Positions 1-8,216 of a DNA stretch of 64,000 nt are shown in pieces. Both the position numbers and the translations under genes were made by a program. The DNA is from Thiogranum sp. (GTDB lineage Bacteria; Pseudomonadota; Gammaproteobacteria; DSM-19610). The notes beneath the pieces were generated by a model. It ran no database searches and was not told the origin of the DNA. It worked only from the letters and a program-made list of their open reading frames with translations. The DNA lies in NCBI GenBank assembly GCA_024102665.1, contig JAGFJP010000159.1, positions 59,412-123,411 of the forward strand. The letters run 5' to 3'. How positions within the stretch are numbered: position 1 is the stretch's first letter; every line of letters begins with the position of its first letter.

Positions 1-2
1 AT

Positions 3-1964
3 CTGGCCCCGGAGCACGCCAAGGATGCGTCCGATCTTTACGGCGTGCGTCTGGATTTGAGCGGTGTCGAGTCACCGCTGGCAGCCGACGAGGCGGCAAT
101 CCAGCGCCGGATCCTCGAGGTGGATGCCCAGATCGCTGCGATGGGCGGCGAAATCGACCGGCTCGAAGCGGCGGCCAACACGCTCATCAAGAAGAGCCGC
201 CAGTTCGAACACCAGGTCATCGAGGCTCAGCAGACGCACAAGGGTCACCGGCAGCGCGTCGCCCACCAGCAGGAGTGGCTGGAGCTGGCAGATGCGAAAA
301 TCAAAGCCGCGAAGGCGGAGAAGGCCGAGACGCTCGATGCGGCCATCCAGGCGCGCGAAAACGATCTCCAGCAGCTCAAGGAGCGCAGTCAGGCGCAAGC
401 AAACGCCCTCGCCCAGGAAAAGCAGGCCGTCAACGCGCGCTATCGACAGCTGCTCGCCGAGCAGGATGCGGCGCTTCAGGCCGTGAGCGAACGCCTGGCG
501 CAAGAGAAGGCCGCCGATGAAGCGCAGTACCGTGAGCGACACGATCAGATCAAGGCCAGCCACCGGCAGGCGCTGATTGAAGACGGCATCGACCCCGAGG
601 CGCTGCTCACCGTCACAGACGCCTTGCAGGCGGCGAAGGACGCGTGCGAGACGGCCGAGGCCAGCGAAGCCCTGGTGAGCCGCTACACCGGCTGGCTTGC
701 AACCTACAACGAGCAACACCCGCGTTTGAAACGCCAGCAGGTGGACACCAATACGGCCTTGCGCGACCTGCTGGATCGGTGGAAGCAGGTGAATGCCGCC
801 TACACGGCGAAACGCGACGAGCTCAATCAGAAAATGACCCAAAGCAGCGCAAAGCTCGAAGCGCTCAAGAGCGAACACAACCATCTGCAACAGCTGTGCG
901 AGCGGTATCCGGACATTGAGGCGGACCCGACCGCCTCTGAGCCGGAGAGCTTCGTCACGGCGTCACATCTGGAGCAGCAGTGGACGGCCGCCGCCAACAG
1001 CGCCAAAGCCACGGCGCAGGAGGGCAATGGTCTGTACACCAAGATCCTGCGCCTGCTGCGCCAATACCCGGACACGTCGCCGTACACACACGCCCAGCGG
1101 GTGAGCGTCGAGGCCGGGGAGCACGAGCCGCCGCATTTGGAGTGGCTGTGGGCCAGCGATCATCTGAGCGAGTACCTGCGCGACGACCATCTGGCACACA
1201 TGGGACTCCTTCAGGCTCAGGCCAAACTGCATGGACAGGGAATCAGCGACTACTACGAGCGCCTCAAGCGCACACACCAGAAGATCAATGCGCTGGGCGG
1301 CAAGGTCTCTGCACATGCCCACGAGGTGGTCGCGGGGTTTGGCGCGATCAGCGATCTGACGGTGGCGGTGCGCTCGAATCTCGACAAGCTCAATTTCTGG
1401 TCGGCGCTGAAGAATTTCGCAGACAGTCATCAGAGCTGGAAGGCGCGCAACGACATGGCGCTGCCGGATGACACGTTCATCGAGCGGCTGCGCACCGTAG
1501 CTACGCTGCTGGAGCAGTCCGGGCTCAGCGTGGATCTGGCGAAAAGCTTTGAGATCACGTTCAGCGTGGTCGACCAGGGTCGCCTGAAGGTGGCGCGCAC
1601 GACCAAGGAGCTGGAGAACATCAGCAGCCACGGACTGTCGTACCTGATCCTGATCTTCATTTATGCCGCACTGGTCAACATGCTGCGCGGCAAGTCCGAA
1701 GCGGTCATGATGTGGCCGGTGGACGAGCTGCGTAATTTTTCGGCGGGCAACATTCAGAAGATCATGGCTCTGCTGACGAGCCACGACATCCGCATCCTTT
1801 CGGCATTCCCCGACCCCGATCCCGAGCTGCTCAAACACTACCGCAACCGCTACATGGTCAAAGACGGGCGCACGCTGCTGGAGTACCCGGACGCGCCCGG
1901 CGAAGCGCTGGCCGATGCCCTTGAGGCGGCGCTCGGCGAAACGGAGGAGGCCGCGCCATGCTGA
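3..1964 (+). CDS. SMC-like ATPase of a Wadjet/MksB-type complex, C-terminal part
   Basis: The frame is open from base 3, so the N-terminal Walker A head lies upstream of the window and this is a partial gene. What remains is a long charged coiled coil (roughly the first 300 residues), a middle region, a second helical stretch and a C-terminal ATPase half-head. The head shows an ABC-signature-like segment (ISSHGLSYLILIF) and a Walker B with catalytic acid pair (MMWPVDELR). This is the usual SMC/JetC/MksB layout. The stop overlaps the next start, and four genes run on with 4-7 nt overlaps, so they form one operon. In known Wadjet complexes the SMC pair extrudes DNA loops and presents small circular plasmids for cleavage. 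The role is inferred from family and operon content; the subtype is not certain. Confidence 0.75.
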   Translation: MAPEHAKDASDLYGVRLDLSGVESPLAADEAAIQRRILEVDAQIAAMGGEIDRLEAAANTLIKKSRQFEHQVIEAQQTHKGHRQRVAHQQEWLELADAKIKAAKAEKAETLDAAIQARENDLQQLKERSQAQANALAQEKQAVNARYRQLLAEQDAALQAVSERLAQEKAADEAQYRERHDQIKASHRQALIEDGIDPEALLTVTDALQAAKDACETAEASEALVSRYTGWLATYNEQHPRLKRQQVDTNTALRDLLDRWKQVNAAYTAKRDELNQKMTQSSAKLEALKSEHNHLQQLCERYPDIEADPTASEPESFVTASHLEQQWTAAANSAKATAQEGNGLYTKILRLLRQYPDTSPYTHAQRVSVEAGEHEPPHLEWLWASDHLSEYLRDDHLAHMGLLQAQAKLHGQGISDYYERLKRTHQKINALGGKVSAHAHEVVAGFGAISDLTVAVRSNLDKLNFWSALKNFADSHQSWKARNDMALPDDTFIERLRTVATLLEQSGLSVDLAKSFEITFSVVDQGRLKVARTTKELENISSHGLSYLILIFIYAALVNMLRGKSEAVMMWPVDELRNFSAGNIQKIMALLTSHDIRILSAFPDPDPELLKHYRNRYMVKDGRTLLEYPDAPGEALADALEAALGETEEAAPC

Positions 1965-2587
1965 GACCGATTCTGGAAGCGCTCCTGCGCGGCGAATTCC
2001 TCTGTCCCATCAGCCAGTCGGCCCTGTACCGGGAACTGGAGAAGCCCGAGACGCAGAACGCCGTCGAGGCGGTGCTCGAACCGCTCGGCCGCCGCCTGGC
2101 GCGGGTCGAGGAGGACGGCGCGTTTTACTGCGCCTATCGCCAGCTGGACGATAAAAAGGACGCGCGTGCGGTGCGCGCGCAGTTCGAAAAGCTGCGCGAC
2201 CAGATCGCGCCGGTGGTGGAGCTGTTCACCCTGCTGATGCGCAGCGAGGGCCGCGATGCCGTGTGGGTGCCGGGCGAGGCGCTGCGCTTCAGTGGCCTGC
2301 TGGAGCGCATCGAACAGGAAAGCGCCTATCAGGGGCAGCTGCGCCAGCTCGGCAGGCACGAACTGTTTAAGCGACTACGCAACCAGAGCAAGACCGCCGA
2401 TCGTCTGACCTCGGTGCTGGAGGCGATGGAGAAAGAGGGCTACCTCGTGCTGTCGAACCACGAATCCGGCATCTACCAGGTCACCGGCAAGATCGAATAC
2501 TTCTACACTACGCTGGAGTTCATCCAGGAGTTCGAGCAGATCCCGCTCGAGGACGAGGATAGGCCGCAGCAGGAGCTGACGCTGTGA
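1958..2587 (+). CDS. MksE/JetB-like winged-helix subunit
   Basis: A 209-residue, mostly helical protein encoded between the SMC ATPase and a larger helical protein. Size, position and character fit the MksE/JetB (KITE-like) subunit that bridges the kleisin in Wadjet complexes. The middle holds helical segments with alternating charge, and residues about 150-190 look like a winged helix (SVLEAMEKEGYLVLSNHESG, then a beta-like YQVTGKIEYF). The ATG overlaps the SMC stop by 7 nt, and the stop overlaps the next GTG by 4 nt, so expression is translationally coupled. I assign it by context more than by a diagnostic motif. Confidence 0.6.
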   Translation: MLRPILEALLRGEFLCPISQSALYRELEKPETQNAVEAVLEPLGRRLARVEEDGAFYCAYRQLDDKKDARAVRAQFEKLRDQIAPVVELFTLLMRSEGRDAVWVPGEALRFSGLLERIEQESAYQGQLRQLGRHELFKRLRNQSKTADRLTSVLEAMEKEGYLVLSNHESGIYQVTGKIEYFYTTLEFIQEFEQIPLEDEDRPQQELTL

Positions 2588-3813
2588 TTGAGGCGCAATG
2601 GCGGAAACTGGGCAAGGCGCTCGAGCAGAACGCCGAGGCGCTGAGCCAGCTGTACACGGTGCTGGACGAAGAGGTGCTGCTGGAGAAGACCGGCACCAGC
2701 TGGGGCTATCTGGTCGAGCATGGGCTGGTGCACGGCAACCCGACGGTCGGCTACAGCCCCTCGCCGCTGCTGCTGAAACTCGGCGACGTGCTGGCGCTGG
2801 TGAAAAACCGCCAGGCGCAGGCACCGGACATCGCCGAGTGGATGGAGGACGCCCGACGCTTGGTCGATCGCTACCACGAGGCCAAGACGGGCAACGACGA
2901 GGCCGGGTTCGACAGCGTGCGCCGCGAACTGTATTCGACGGTGCTGACCCTGCAAAGCACCCTGATCGAGGAAAGCAACCAGCTGGAGTATTACCTGGAC
3001 AACCAGTTCGGTCACGTCAACTCCCTTCGGGCCAAGCGCCGGGAAAACGAGTACTGCACCCAACGCGCGCGCCGCTACGTCGACAAGCTCACACTGCTCA
3101 ACGCCGCCGAACTCGGCCACCTGTGCGGCAACGAGCCGGAGTTGGCGCGGCTGTTTTTCCGAAAACTGCTGCCGAACGTCCAGGCCTGCCGCAGCCGCAT
3201 GTTGGCCGCCATCCCGCGCCTTGAGAAGATGCTGTGGGCCTACCGGCGAACCGATACACGCACGCGCCTGGTGCGTGCCATGAGCAATTACTTTCAGGCG
3301 GGCCGTCGGCTGGAAACCGACGCCCTGTCGGATACCGAGCTGCGCGAAGGGCCGTTCAACGTCGTCGCGAGCGAAACACTCTGCACCGAGGCGGACGTGT
3401 GGGATGCGGACAACCGCGCGGCGCTGATCGCCGTCGTGGAAAGCCTTCCGCCGCCGAAGGACGTGGGGGAGGAACTGCCCGAGCCCCCGGAGCGGGGACC
3501 GCGGACGGTGGATGTCGCGGCCGCCGAGCAAGCGGCGCTGCCGGTTTCGGAACTCCAGCCGCTGTTGCTGAAGTTCACCGAGCAGGTCAAGACCGGGGAA
3601 AGCTCCGCACGCGCGTTCTGGCAGGCGCAGGGGCTGGCGGAGGTACCTTCGGGAGTGTGGCTGTGCTGGCTGCACCACGAATTGCTGAAAGCCAACGCGG
3701 CGCTCAGGACCGTTCGGCTCGACATCGTCGCCGTCGCAGACGCCGCGCCGGGCTTTGTCGGTAACCAGACGATCACCGACTTGAACGTCAGTTTCCGCCG
3801 GGTCAGCGAATGA
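2584..3813 (+). CDS. Kleisin-like JetA/MksF subunit
   Basis: A 409-residue helical protein with GTG start overlapping the previous stop. The N-terminal third looks like a winged-helix region (EVLLEKTGTSWGYLVEHGLV), followed by long helices, a proline-rich linker near residues 285-305 and a small C-terminal domain. This agrees with the kleisin (JetA/MksF), which links the SMC head to the neck of its partner. The gene order here is SMC, then JetB-like, then JetA-like, then JetD-like, whereas the described Wadjet types usually start with JetA. The function is inferred from the operon. Confidence 0.55.
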   Translation: MIEAQWRKLGKALEQNAEALSQLYTVLDEEVLLEKTGTSWGYLVEHGLVHGNPTVGYSPSPLLLKLGDVLALVKNRQAQAPDIAEWMEDARRLVDRYHEAKTGNDEAGFDSVRRELYSTVLTLQSTLIEESNQLEYYLDNQFGHVNSLRAKRRENEYCTQRARRYVDKLTLLNAAELGHLCGNEPELARLFFRKLLPNVQACRSRMLAAIPRLEKMLWAYRRTDTRTRLVRAMSNYFQAGRRLETDALSDTELREGPFNVVASETLCTEADVWDADNRAALIAVVESLPPPKDVGEELPEPPERGPRTVDVAAAEQAALPVSELQPLLLKFTEQVKTGESSARAFWQAQGLAEVPSGVWLCWLHHELLKANAALRTVRLDIVAVADAAPGFVGNQTITDLNVSFRRVSE

Positions 3814-4730
3814 ACCTGTTCGACAAGCGCACGTTCCTGCGGGTGGCGCGGGTCATTCAAGGGGCGCAGGCGGAGGTACCTTACAACAAGACCTGGCAGC
3901 GGGTGCACCGGGAGACCGGCGCGGGTGTCGTGCAGGGCAGCACGCTGACGCTGTCCGCGCAGGATCGCGAAAAGCTGCGCCAGCTCGCCGCGCTGGAGAC
4001 CGGTGCGGATCCCGCGCGCATTGCACTCGATGCGTTCCGCCAGGCGACGCGTACCGAAACCGCAGATTTGGTCAAGGACGAGAAATGGGCTAAGCGCGGG
4101 GTTCGCGATGCGCTGGTTCAGGTATGCGGCCTGAATCACCAAGTGAAATTGGATCAAACGTACGCCGTGCCGGACGGTGGTTATCTCGGGTTGCGCTGGC
4201 AGCAGGTCGTCGCTGAATTGCAAGCCCCGCTTGTGGTCGTGGAGAATCTCGCCGCGTTCCTGGCGGTGGACGCCATCTGCTGGCCTGAGGCCTTGCGTGA
4301 GCGCGAACCGCTGTTTGTCTACCGTGGCGACCCAGTGACTACGCCTGCTCCTGTATACCATCTGCTGTCGGCCTACACGGGCGAGACCGCCGCGTTCTGC
4401 GACTACGACCCCGCCGGGATGGTGATCGCCTTGACGCTGCCGGGCAACGCGGGGGTGCTGGTTCCGGCCGACGGGGTAGAACGGCTGAAATCCCATTCCC
4501 GCCCCGACCTGTTCGATCGCCAGTCTGCCGCGCTGGCGCGGCACCTTGCTCGCGAGACGCGCCCCGAGGCGCTGCGGCTGGGCCAAACGCTTCTTAAAAG
4601 TCGGCTGGCCGTCATGCAGGAGCGGATGATCGCCCACCGGTTGCCGTTGAGCTGGCGTGCGTTGACGGAACAGCGTGGGCCGATAAGGCCTGACACGCAG
4701 GCGTTGTGCGCTTTTCCGGAGAAAACCTGA
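3810..4730 (+). CDS. JetD/MksG-like TOPRIM nuclease subunit
   Basis: A 306-residue protein whose ATG overlaps the kleisin-like stop by 4 nt. Its C-terminal half has the acidic residues expected of a TOPRIM fold: Glu145 in VVENLAAFLAV after a beta strand, and the Asp198-x-Asp200 pair in FCDYDPAGM. These match the E and DxD positions of JetD, the topoisomerase-VI-like subunit that cuts plasmid DNA. The N-terminal half is helical with a possible DNA-binding part. It is shorter than many JetD proteins (about 380-400 residues), so the N-terminal arm may be reduced. It is the last gene of the operon, with the convergent neighbour 34 bp away. Confidence 0.6.
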   Translation: MNLFDKRTFLRVARVIQGAQAEVPYNKTWQRVHRETGAGVVQGSTLTLSAQDREKLRQLAALETGADPARIALDAFRQATRTETADLVKDEKWAKRGVRDALVQVCGLNHQVKLDQTYAVPDGGYLGLRWQQVVAELQAPLVVVENLAAFLAVDAICWPEALREREPLFVYRGDPVTTPAPVYHLLSAYTGETAAFCDYDPAGMVIALTLPGNAGVLVPADGVERLKSHSRPDLFDRQSAALARHLARETRPEALRLGQTLLKSRLAVMQERMIAHRLPLSWRALTEQRGPIRPDTQALCAFPEKT

Positions 4731-4764
4731 GCCGCGGAAAACTCTGTGGGCGAGCTTGTCTCAT

Positions 4765-6312
4765 TCAAAAGTTCACTCTACTTTCGAACCGCCTACTTGA
4801 CGGGAAGCTTACGAAGTCGGCGCGACTCACACCTTCGGTCTCCTTCAGTCTGTTGATTCCGACGATAACACTTTCCAGATCTCTTTCTAAGTTAAACACA
4901 CGCGGCGTGCGAATGTCATTGCGGGTAATGTGTGGCAAGTTACCTTGACGTATTCGCATGACTAAGTATCCGTGATCCAGCGCATGTTGCGTCTTCTTTA
5001 CATCCTCCTCGTACTTGTCCTTATGCCAGTACCATCCATCGTATTCTATGAATAGTTTCAACGATGGAATTAACGCATCGTAACTCGACCTCATTCCAGG
5101 CAGCTTCAATTTCTGCGCATCCCCTGATTGTTCAGTGATCAAATCAGGTTCGGACTCACGCAAACGCTCGAATAGAGCGCATGCTTCCTTCGATACTTGA
5201 TTGCTACAATGAGGACAGCCGGTGCCGGGCCTTTTCACCGTCCCTTTCCTGTTGATAGGTGGGGCTTTCCATATGTGCTTAGAATTTCTGCTGCATTTCC
5301 AGTAGATAGACTTAGTGTACCCTGCCGTGATGCGTTCAGGTGTCAAATCGCCATTCCGCTCGGTATGCCATTCATCGGCTAACTCCGGATGTGTAACTAA
5401 CAGGCAGTTGTCACTCGTTACCCTTTGATTGGCACAGAAGGGACAGCCGTTTCCCCCAGTGGTCCGTGAATAGACTGGCGCTACCCATTTATGATTCGGA
5501 TTCAATTCACAAATCCAACCGACTACTTTGGCTGAACCTCTTGACACCTGATCTGGATTCAACAGGTTGTCAGGATCCCAATCTGACGCGATTTCAGGAC
5601 AGAGACAAGCTAATGAATTGGCATTTGTTACACGTTTCCCAGCGCACACTGGACACCCGCTGCCGCCATGCGTTTTTGAGTAAACAGCGGCTAAGTGCTC
5701 ATGCCCATGTTCGCAAATGAACCAGAACTTCTCATTGCTTTGTGGGCGGACCATGTCTGGTTTGATGCGACCATTCCTCGTCGGATGCCACTGCGCGGCT
5801 ATTAAAGGATATTGCTTCGCTAAGCTGTTATGACCATCCACACTATGCCCGTTACAGTATGGGCATGATGCCGCCTTCTTCCTAGTGCGAGATGATATAG
5901 CAGCTGACCATTCATGTTCCGGATTATTCTGGCACCGCCACCACGCAATCTTAGACGAATGAGGCGAATATTCTGCTGGACTGCGTCCATTGTTCTTAGT
6001 TGGATGCCATTCCTGGGCTACCTCTGGGCATTGGCCAAGCAAAGATGTTGTTGGGATCACCAGTTTTCCTAAGCACACCGGGCATCCAGGTTGCCTGACT
6101 CTATTGCATATCATTGACTGCCATTCATGGGATGCGTCATCACTGCAATTCCACCAGGCCTTGCGGTTAGAGCCGCGTGTAACATCTTCGGGTTTTAAGC
6201 TCCCATTTTTTTCCGGATGCCAGGTATCTGCGATGTAGGGATCCGTAACGGTCAGTGGAGCCTTGCGTGGGCGCTGCTTAGATGCCGATTTTCCCACCGG
6301 TCTTGCTTTCAT
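4765..6312 (-). CDS. Five zinc-ribbon repeats plus Vsr-like nuclease domain
   Basis: A 515-residue protein. Residues about 20-370 hold five tandem repeats of about 65 residues, each with a W-x-P/T motif (TWHPEKNG, EWHPTKNNG, QWHPTRNG, DWDPDNLL, EWHTERNG), an aromatic-Cys segment and a closing CPxC pair. This is the DUF4379-type zinc-ribbon / treble-clef repeat. The C-terminal 130 residues contain SYDALIPSLKLFIEYDGWYWH and then a Lys and VMRIRQ, which is the Vsr-like PD-(D/E)XK pattern. I chose the ATG at 6312 because AGAGGTGG lies 5-6 nt upstream; a TTG at 6330 is also in frame. It is probably a DNA-recognising nuclease. It converges on the Wadjet-like operon and its substrate is unknown. Confidence 0.7.
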   Translation of the reverse strand: MKARPVGKSASKQRPRKAPLTVTDPYIADTWHPEKNGSLKPEDVTRGSNRKAWWNCSDDASHEWQSMICNRVRQPGCPVCLGKLVIPTTSLLGQCPEVAQEWHPTKNNGRSPAEYSPHSSKIAWWRCQNNPEHEWSAAISSRTRKKAASCPYCNGHSVDGHNSLAKQYPLIAAQWHPTRNGRIKPDMVRPQSNEKFWFICEHGHEHLAAVYSKTHGGSGCPVCAGKRVTNANSLACLCPEIASDWDPDNLLNPDQVSRGSAKVVGWICELNPNHKWVAPVYSRTTGGNGCPFCANQRVTSDNCLLVTHPELADEWHTERNGDLTPERITAGYTKSIYWKCSRNSKHIWKAPPINRKGTVKRPGTGCPHCSNQVSKEACALFERLRESEPDLITEQSGDAQKLKLPGMRSSYDALIPSLKLFIEYDGWYWHKDKYEEDVKKTQHALDHGYLVMRIRQGNLPHITRNDIRTPRVFNLERDLESVIVGINRLKETEGVSRADFVSFPSSRRFESRVNF

Positions 6313-7018
6313 CACATCCACCTCTCTCAATTGATCTTAGGTGGTTAAAGTACCTGACCGTTATCGGAAATTGCAGTCTTATACGCAATCGAGTAGACTT
6401 GTATCCTGTTGTTAAATAAGACAGTTAATGCACAATTGCTATACTGTTACAAAACAAAGACACAACCCTACATGTAACCTTTGGCAACTGTACGGTTGCT
6501 ACACTGCTACGAAACAAAGACACAACCCCTGCATATGCCTCTGGCAACTGTTGCGATTGCTAGACAGAATGCAGAACGATCTTCGCGTGACTCATAGAAT
6601 GCTTTTGCGCATTTGAACGGCCATGCTTCAGTGATTACTTTGCGAGGAGGTCGCTGTGCGATTTGATCGCTAGCCAGCAACTCCGAACCACACAATTTGC
6701 GCTCATATCGGAGATAGACTACCGTTCAATCAGCACATTCTGATCTCTTTGTGAGATGCCAGAATGCCTTGTAGAGCCCTGGGTCCGCTAAGTTAACGCT
6801 GCGTTATTGTTTGCTCCGCATGCCTATCACTATCGTAAAGGCCTCCTGCGCAAGAGAAAGTCCCCGGATGCTGATCCGCTGAATGCGACTGATCAGCCGG
6901 TAATGACGATCTGCCGAGTGCGTAATCGGCATTATGCAGTGAGAACGAGCGGTGGGTAAGGAAAGGGCGTTACATGTAATACATATTACGTTACAGATGA
7001 AATAAGAAAACCATGAAC
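6313..7018. other. Intergenic region without a convincing gene
   Basis: About 700 bp between the zinc-ribbon gene and the KfrA-like gene. It holds the 61-bp direct repeats annotated separately and an AT-rich stretch near 6970-6995 with small inverted repeats (TTACATGTAA; GTAAT-ACAT-ATTAC). The 62-codon frame at 6428-6616 merely translates the repeats. The promoter of the zinc-ribbon gene must lie here. Confidence 0.5.
6435..6565. repeat. Tandem direct repeat, about 61-bp unit
   Basis: Two adjacent copies (6435-6494 and 6495-6555) share the core ACAAAGACACAACCC-like segment and the tail TTGGCAACTGT / CTGGCAACTGT. A third copy begins at 6556 (ATTGCTAGAC) and then diverges. The unit lies beyond the 3' end of the KfrA-like gene and upstream of the zinc-ribbon gene, so it could be a protein-binding iteron or a partition-like site. 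Confidence 0.7.
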
Positions 7019-7046
7019 AAAAAAATCCCGCCGCTGAAACGGCGGG
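7019..7046 (-). terminator. Rho-independent terminator of the KfrA-like gene
   Basis: On the minus strand a perfect 7-bp stem CCCGCCG / CGGCGGG with a 6-nt loop is followed by a run of T. It sits 22 bp after the stop of the KfrA-like gene. Confidence 0.8.
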
Positions 7047-7067
7047 AAAAGAGCAGTGAGTCATGCC

Positions 7068-7667
7068 CTAGGGACGTCGACGCATTTCAGCAATGCCCGG
7101 CGATCCCTGTTCGAGGTGCAGGCCATCAAGTTTGGCCAGCGCCGCATCGAAGCGGTCCACATAGGCATCCAGTCGGGCGGTGGCGTCTTCGCAGCGCTGT
7201 TCCAGCTGACTGCACTCCGCTTTCAGTGTGATGTTTTCCTCGCGTAGAGCGGCATTCTGCACCTCGGACTTCGCCAACGCCGACTGGCAATCGGCAAGCT
7301 CGGTTTCGAGCAAGAAGACGGACTCCAACGCATCCTGGAACCGCCTCTCGCTTGTTTCCACGCGCTGTGCCGATGACTTGCGGATAGCGTCGATGTCGGC
7401 CGACGCGATGCCTTTGGCCGTCTCCCAGAGCGTTGTCAAAGCTGATTGGAATGCGCCCTGTAGGACTTCCGGGACGGTGGCGTCGACATCTGGAGTTTCG
7501 ATCGCCGCCTCCTTGGCGATACTCGCCATCAATTTGCAGATCGTCGACATCCACCCGGTGTTACCGAGCTCTTGCCGGACGGCCAGAGCGGTGGTTTTCT
7601 CGCCACGTGACGCCAATGCGGTCATCGCAGTCGCCACCTCCGATTTGGTGATACCTTTGTTCGCCAT
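7068..7667 (-). CDS. KfrA-like DNA-binding coiled-coil protein
   Basis: A 199-residue protein. The N-terminal 60 residues (MANKGITKSEVATAMTALAS and following) form the helix-turn-helix-like domain of the KfrA_N family, found on broad-host-range plasmids and integrated elements. The rest is a coiled coil (about residues 90-180) rich in Glu, Ala, Leu and Arg, as in KfrA, where it mediates multimerisation. AGAGG lies 6 nt before the ATG. In plasmids KfrA autoregulates and helps stable inheritance. Here it stands alone and ends at a good terminator, so it may be a plasmid-derived remnant or an island regulator. Confidence 0.75.
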   Translation of the reverse strand: MANKGITKSEVATAMTALASRGEKTTALAVRQELGNTGWMSTICKLMASIAKEAAIETPDVDATVPEVLQGAFQSALTTLWETAKGIASADIDAIRKSSAQRVETSERRFQDALESVFLLETELADCQSALAKSEVQNAALREENITLKAECSQLEQRCEDATARLDAYVDRFDAALAKLDGLHLEQGSPGIAEMRRRP

Positions 7668-8216
7668 ATTTGCCTCTTTCTGTGATTTCCAGGTTATCGA
7701 GCTGCCCGGCCTGTTGGCATTTCGGGAGTCCTGAGGCGTATAGCGAATACGACGGCCAAGTGGGCCGCTAGGCCGGTACCGGGTGGAGGAGGGAAGTCAC
7801 CGCGATCACTGAGGCGCAACCCCTAGCAGCGATCGTTAGGAATGAAAATGGCTCGGTCCCGGACTCTCCTCTAGCCCTAGGCAATTCGCTTTGCGTCACG
7901 GCTCTTTTTCATAGTCGTCGAACCGCTCAATCTGTTAATATTCACGTTCGTTTTATACGTGATTGAAAAAAATGGGAAAGTTGGGCTGCGCCCCTATGTT
8001 GACCGACGATCGAACCATCCCACTCCAAGCTGATGCCTCGCTGCGTGCAGGGTGTCAACGCGTCTACCACACACCGCAAGCGGCAAGACCGCCGCTAAAC
8101 GACAGCAACTCATTGGTGCCCGACCGCCCTCCAAGCAGGCGACGCCCATTGATGTGGAGACTGTATCGACTCGAGCGCAGCTTGGCCGACCTCGCGCTTG
8201 AGACCCTGGCTGAACC
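7668..8216. other. Intergenic region upstream of the methyltransferase operon
   Basis: About 550 bp holding the divergent promoters of the KfrA-like gene and the methyltransferase operon. A plus-strand frame from 7963 ends in a TGA (8218-8220) that overlaps the methyltransferase ATG (8217). It has no recognisable domain and its only starts are weak, so I do not call it a gene. A short leader peptide such as one starting at ATG 8152 cannot be excluded. Confidence 0.4.

Noticed and set aside
963..3678. Long minus-strand frames opposite the Wadjet-like genes
   Set aside because: They are GC-skew shadows of the coupled plus-strand operon and have no domain or ribosome site.
6435..6565. CRISPR array
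   Set aside because: Only two full 61-bp units with no regular spacers and no cas gene.
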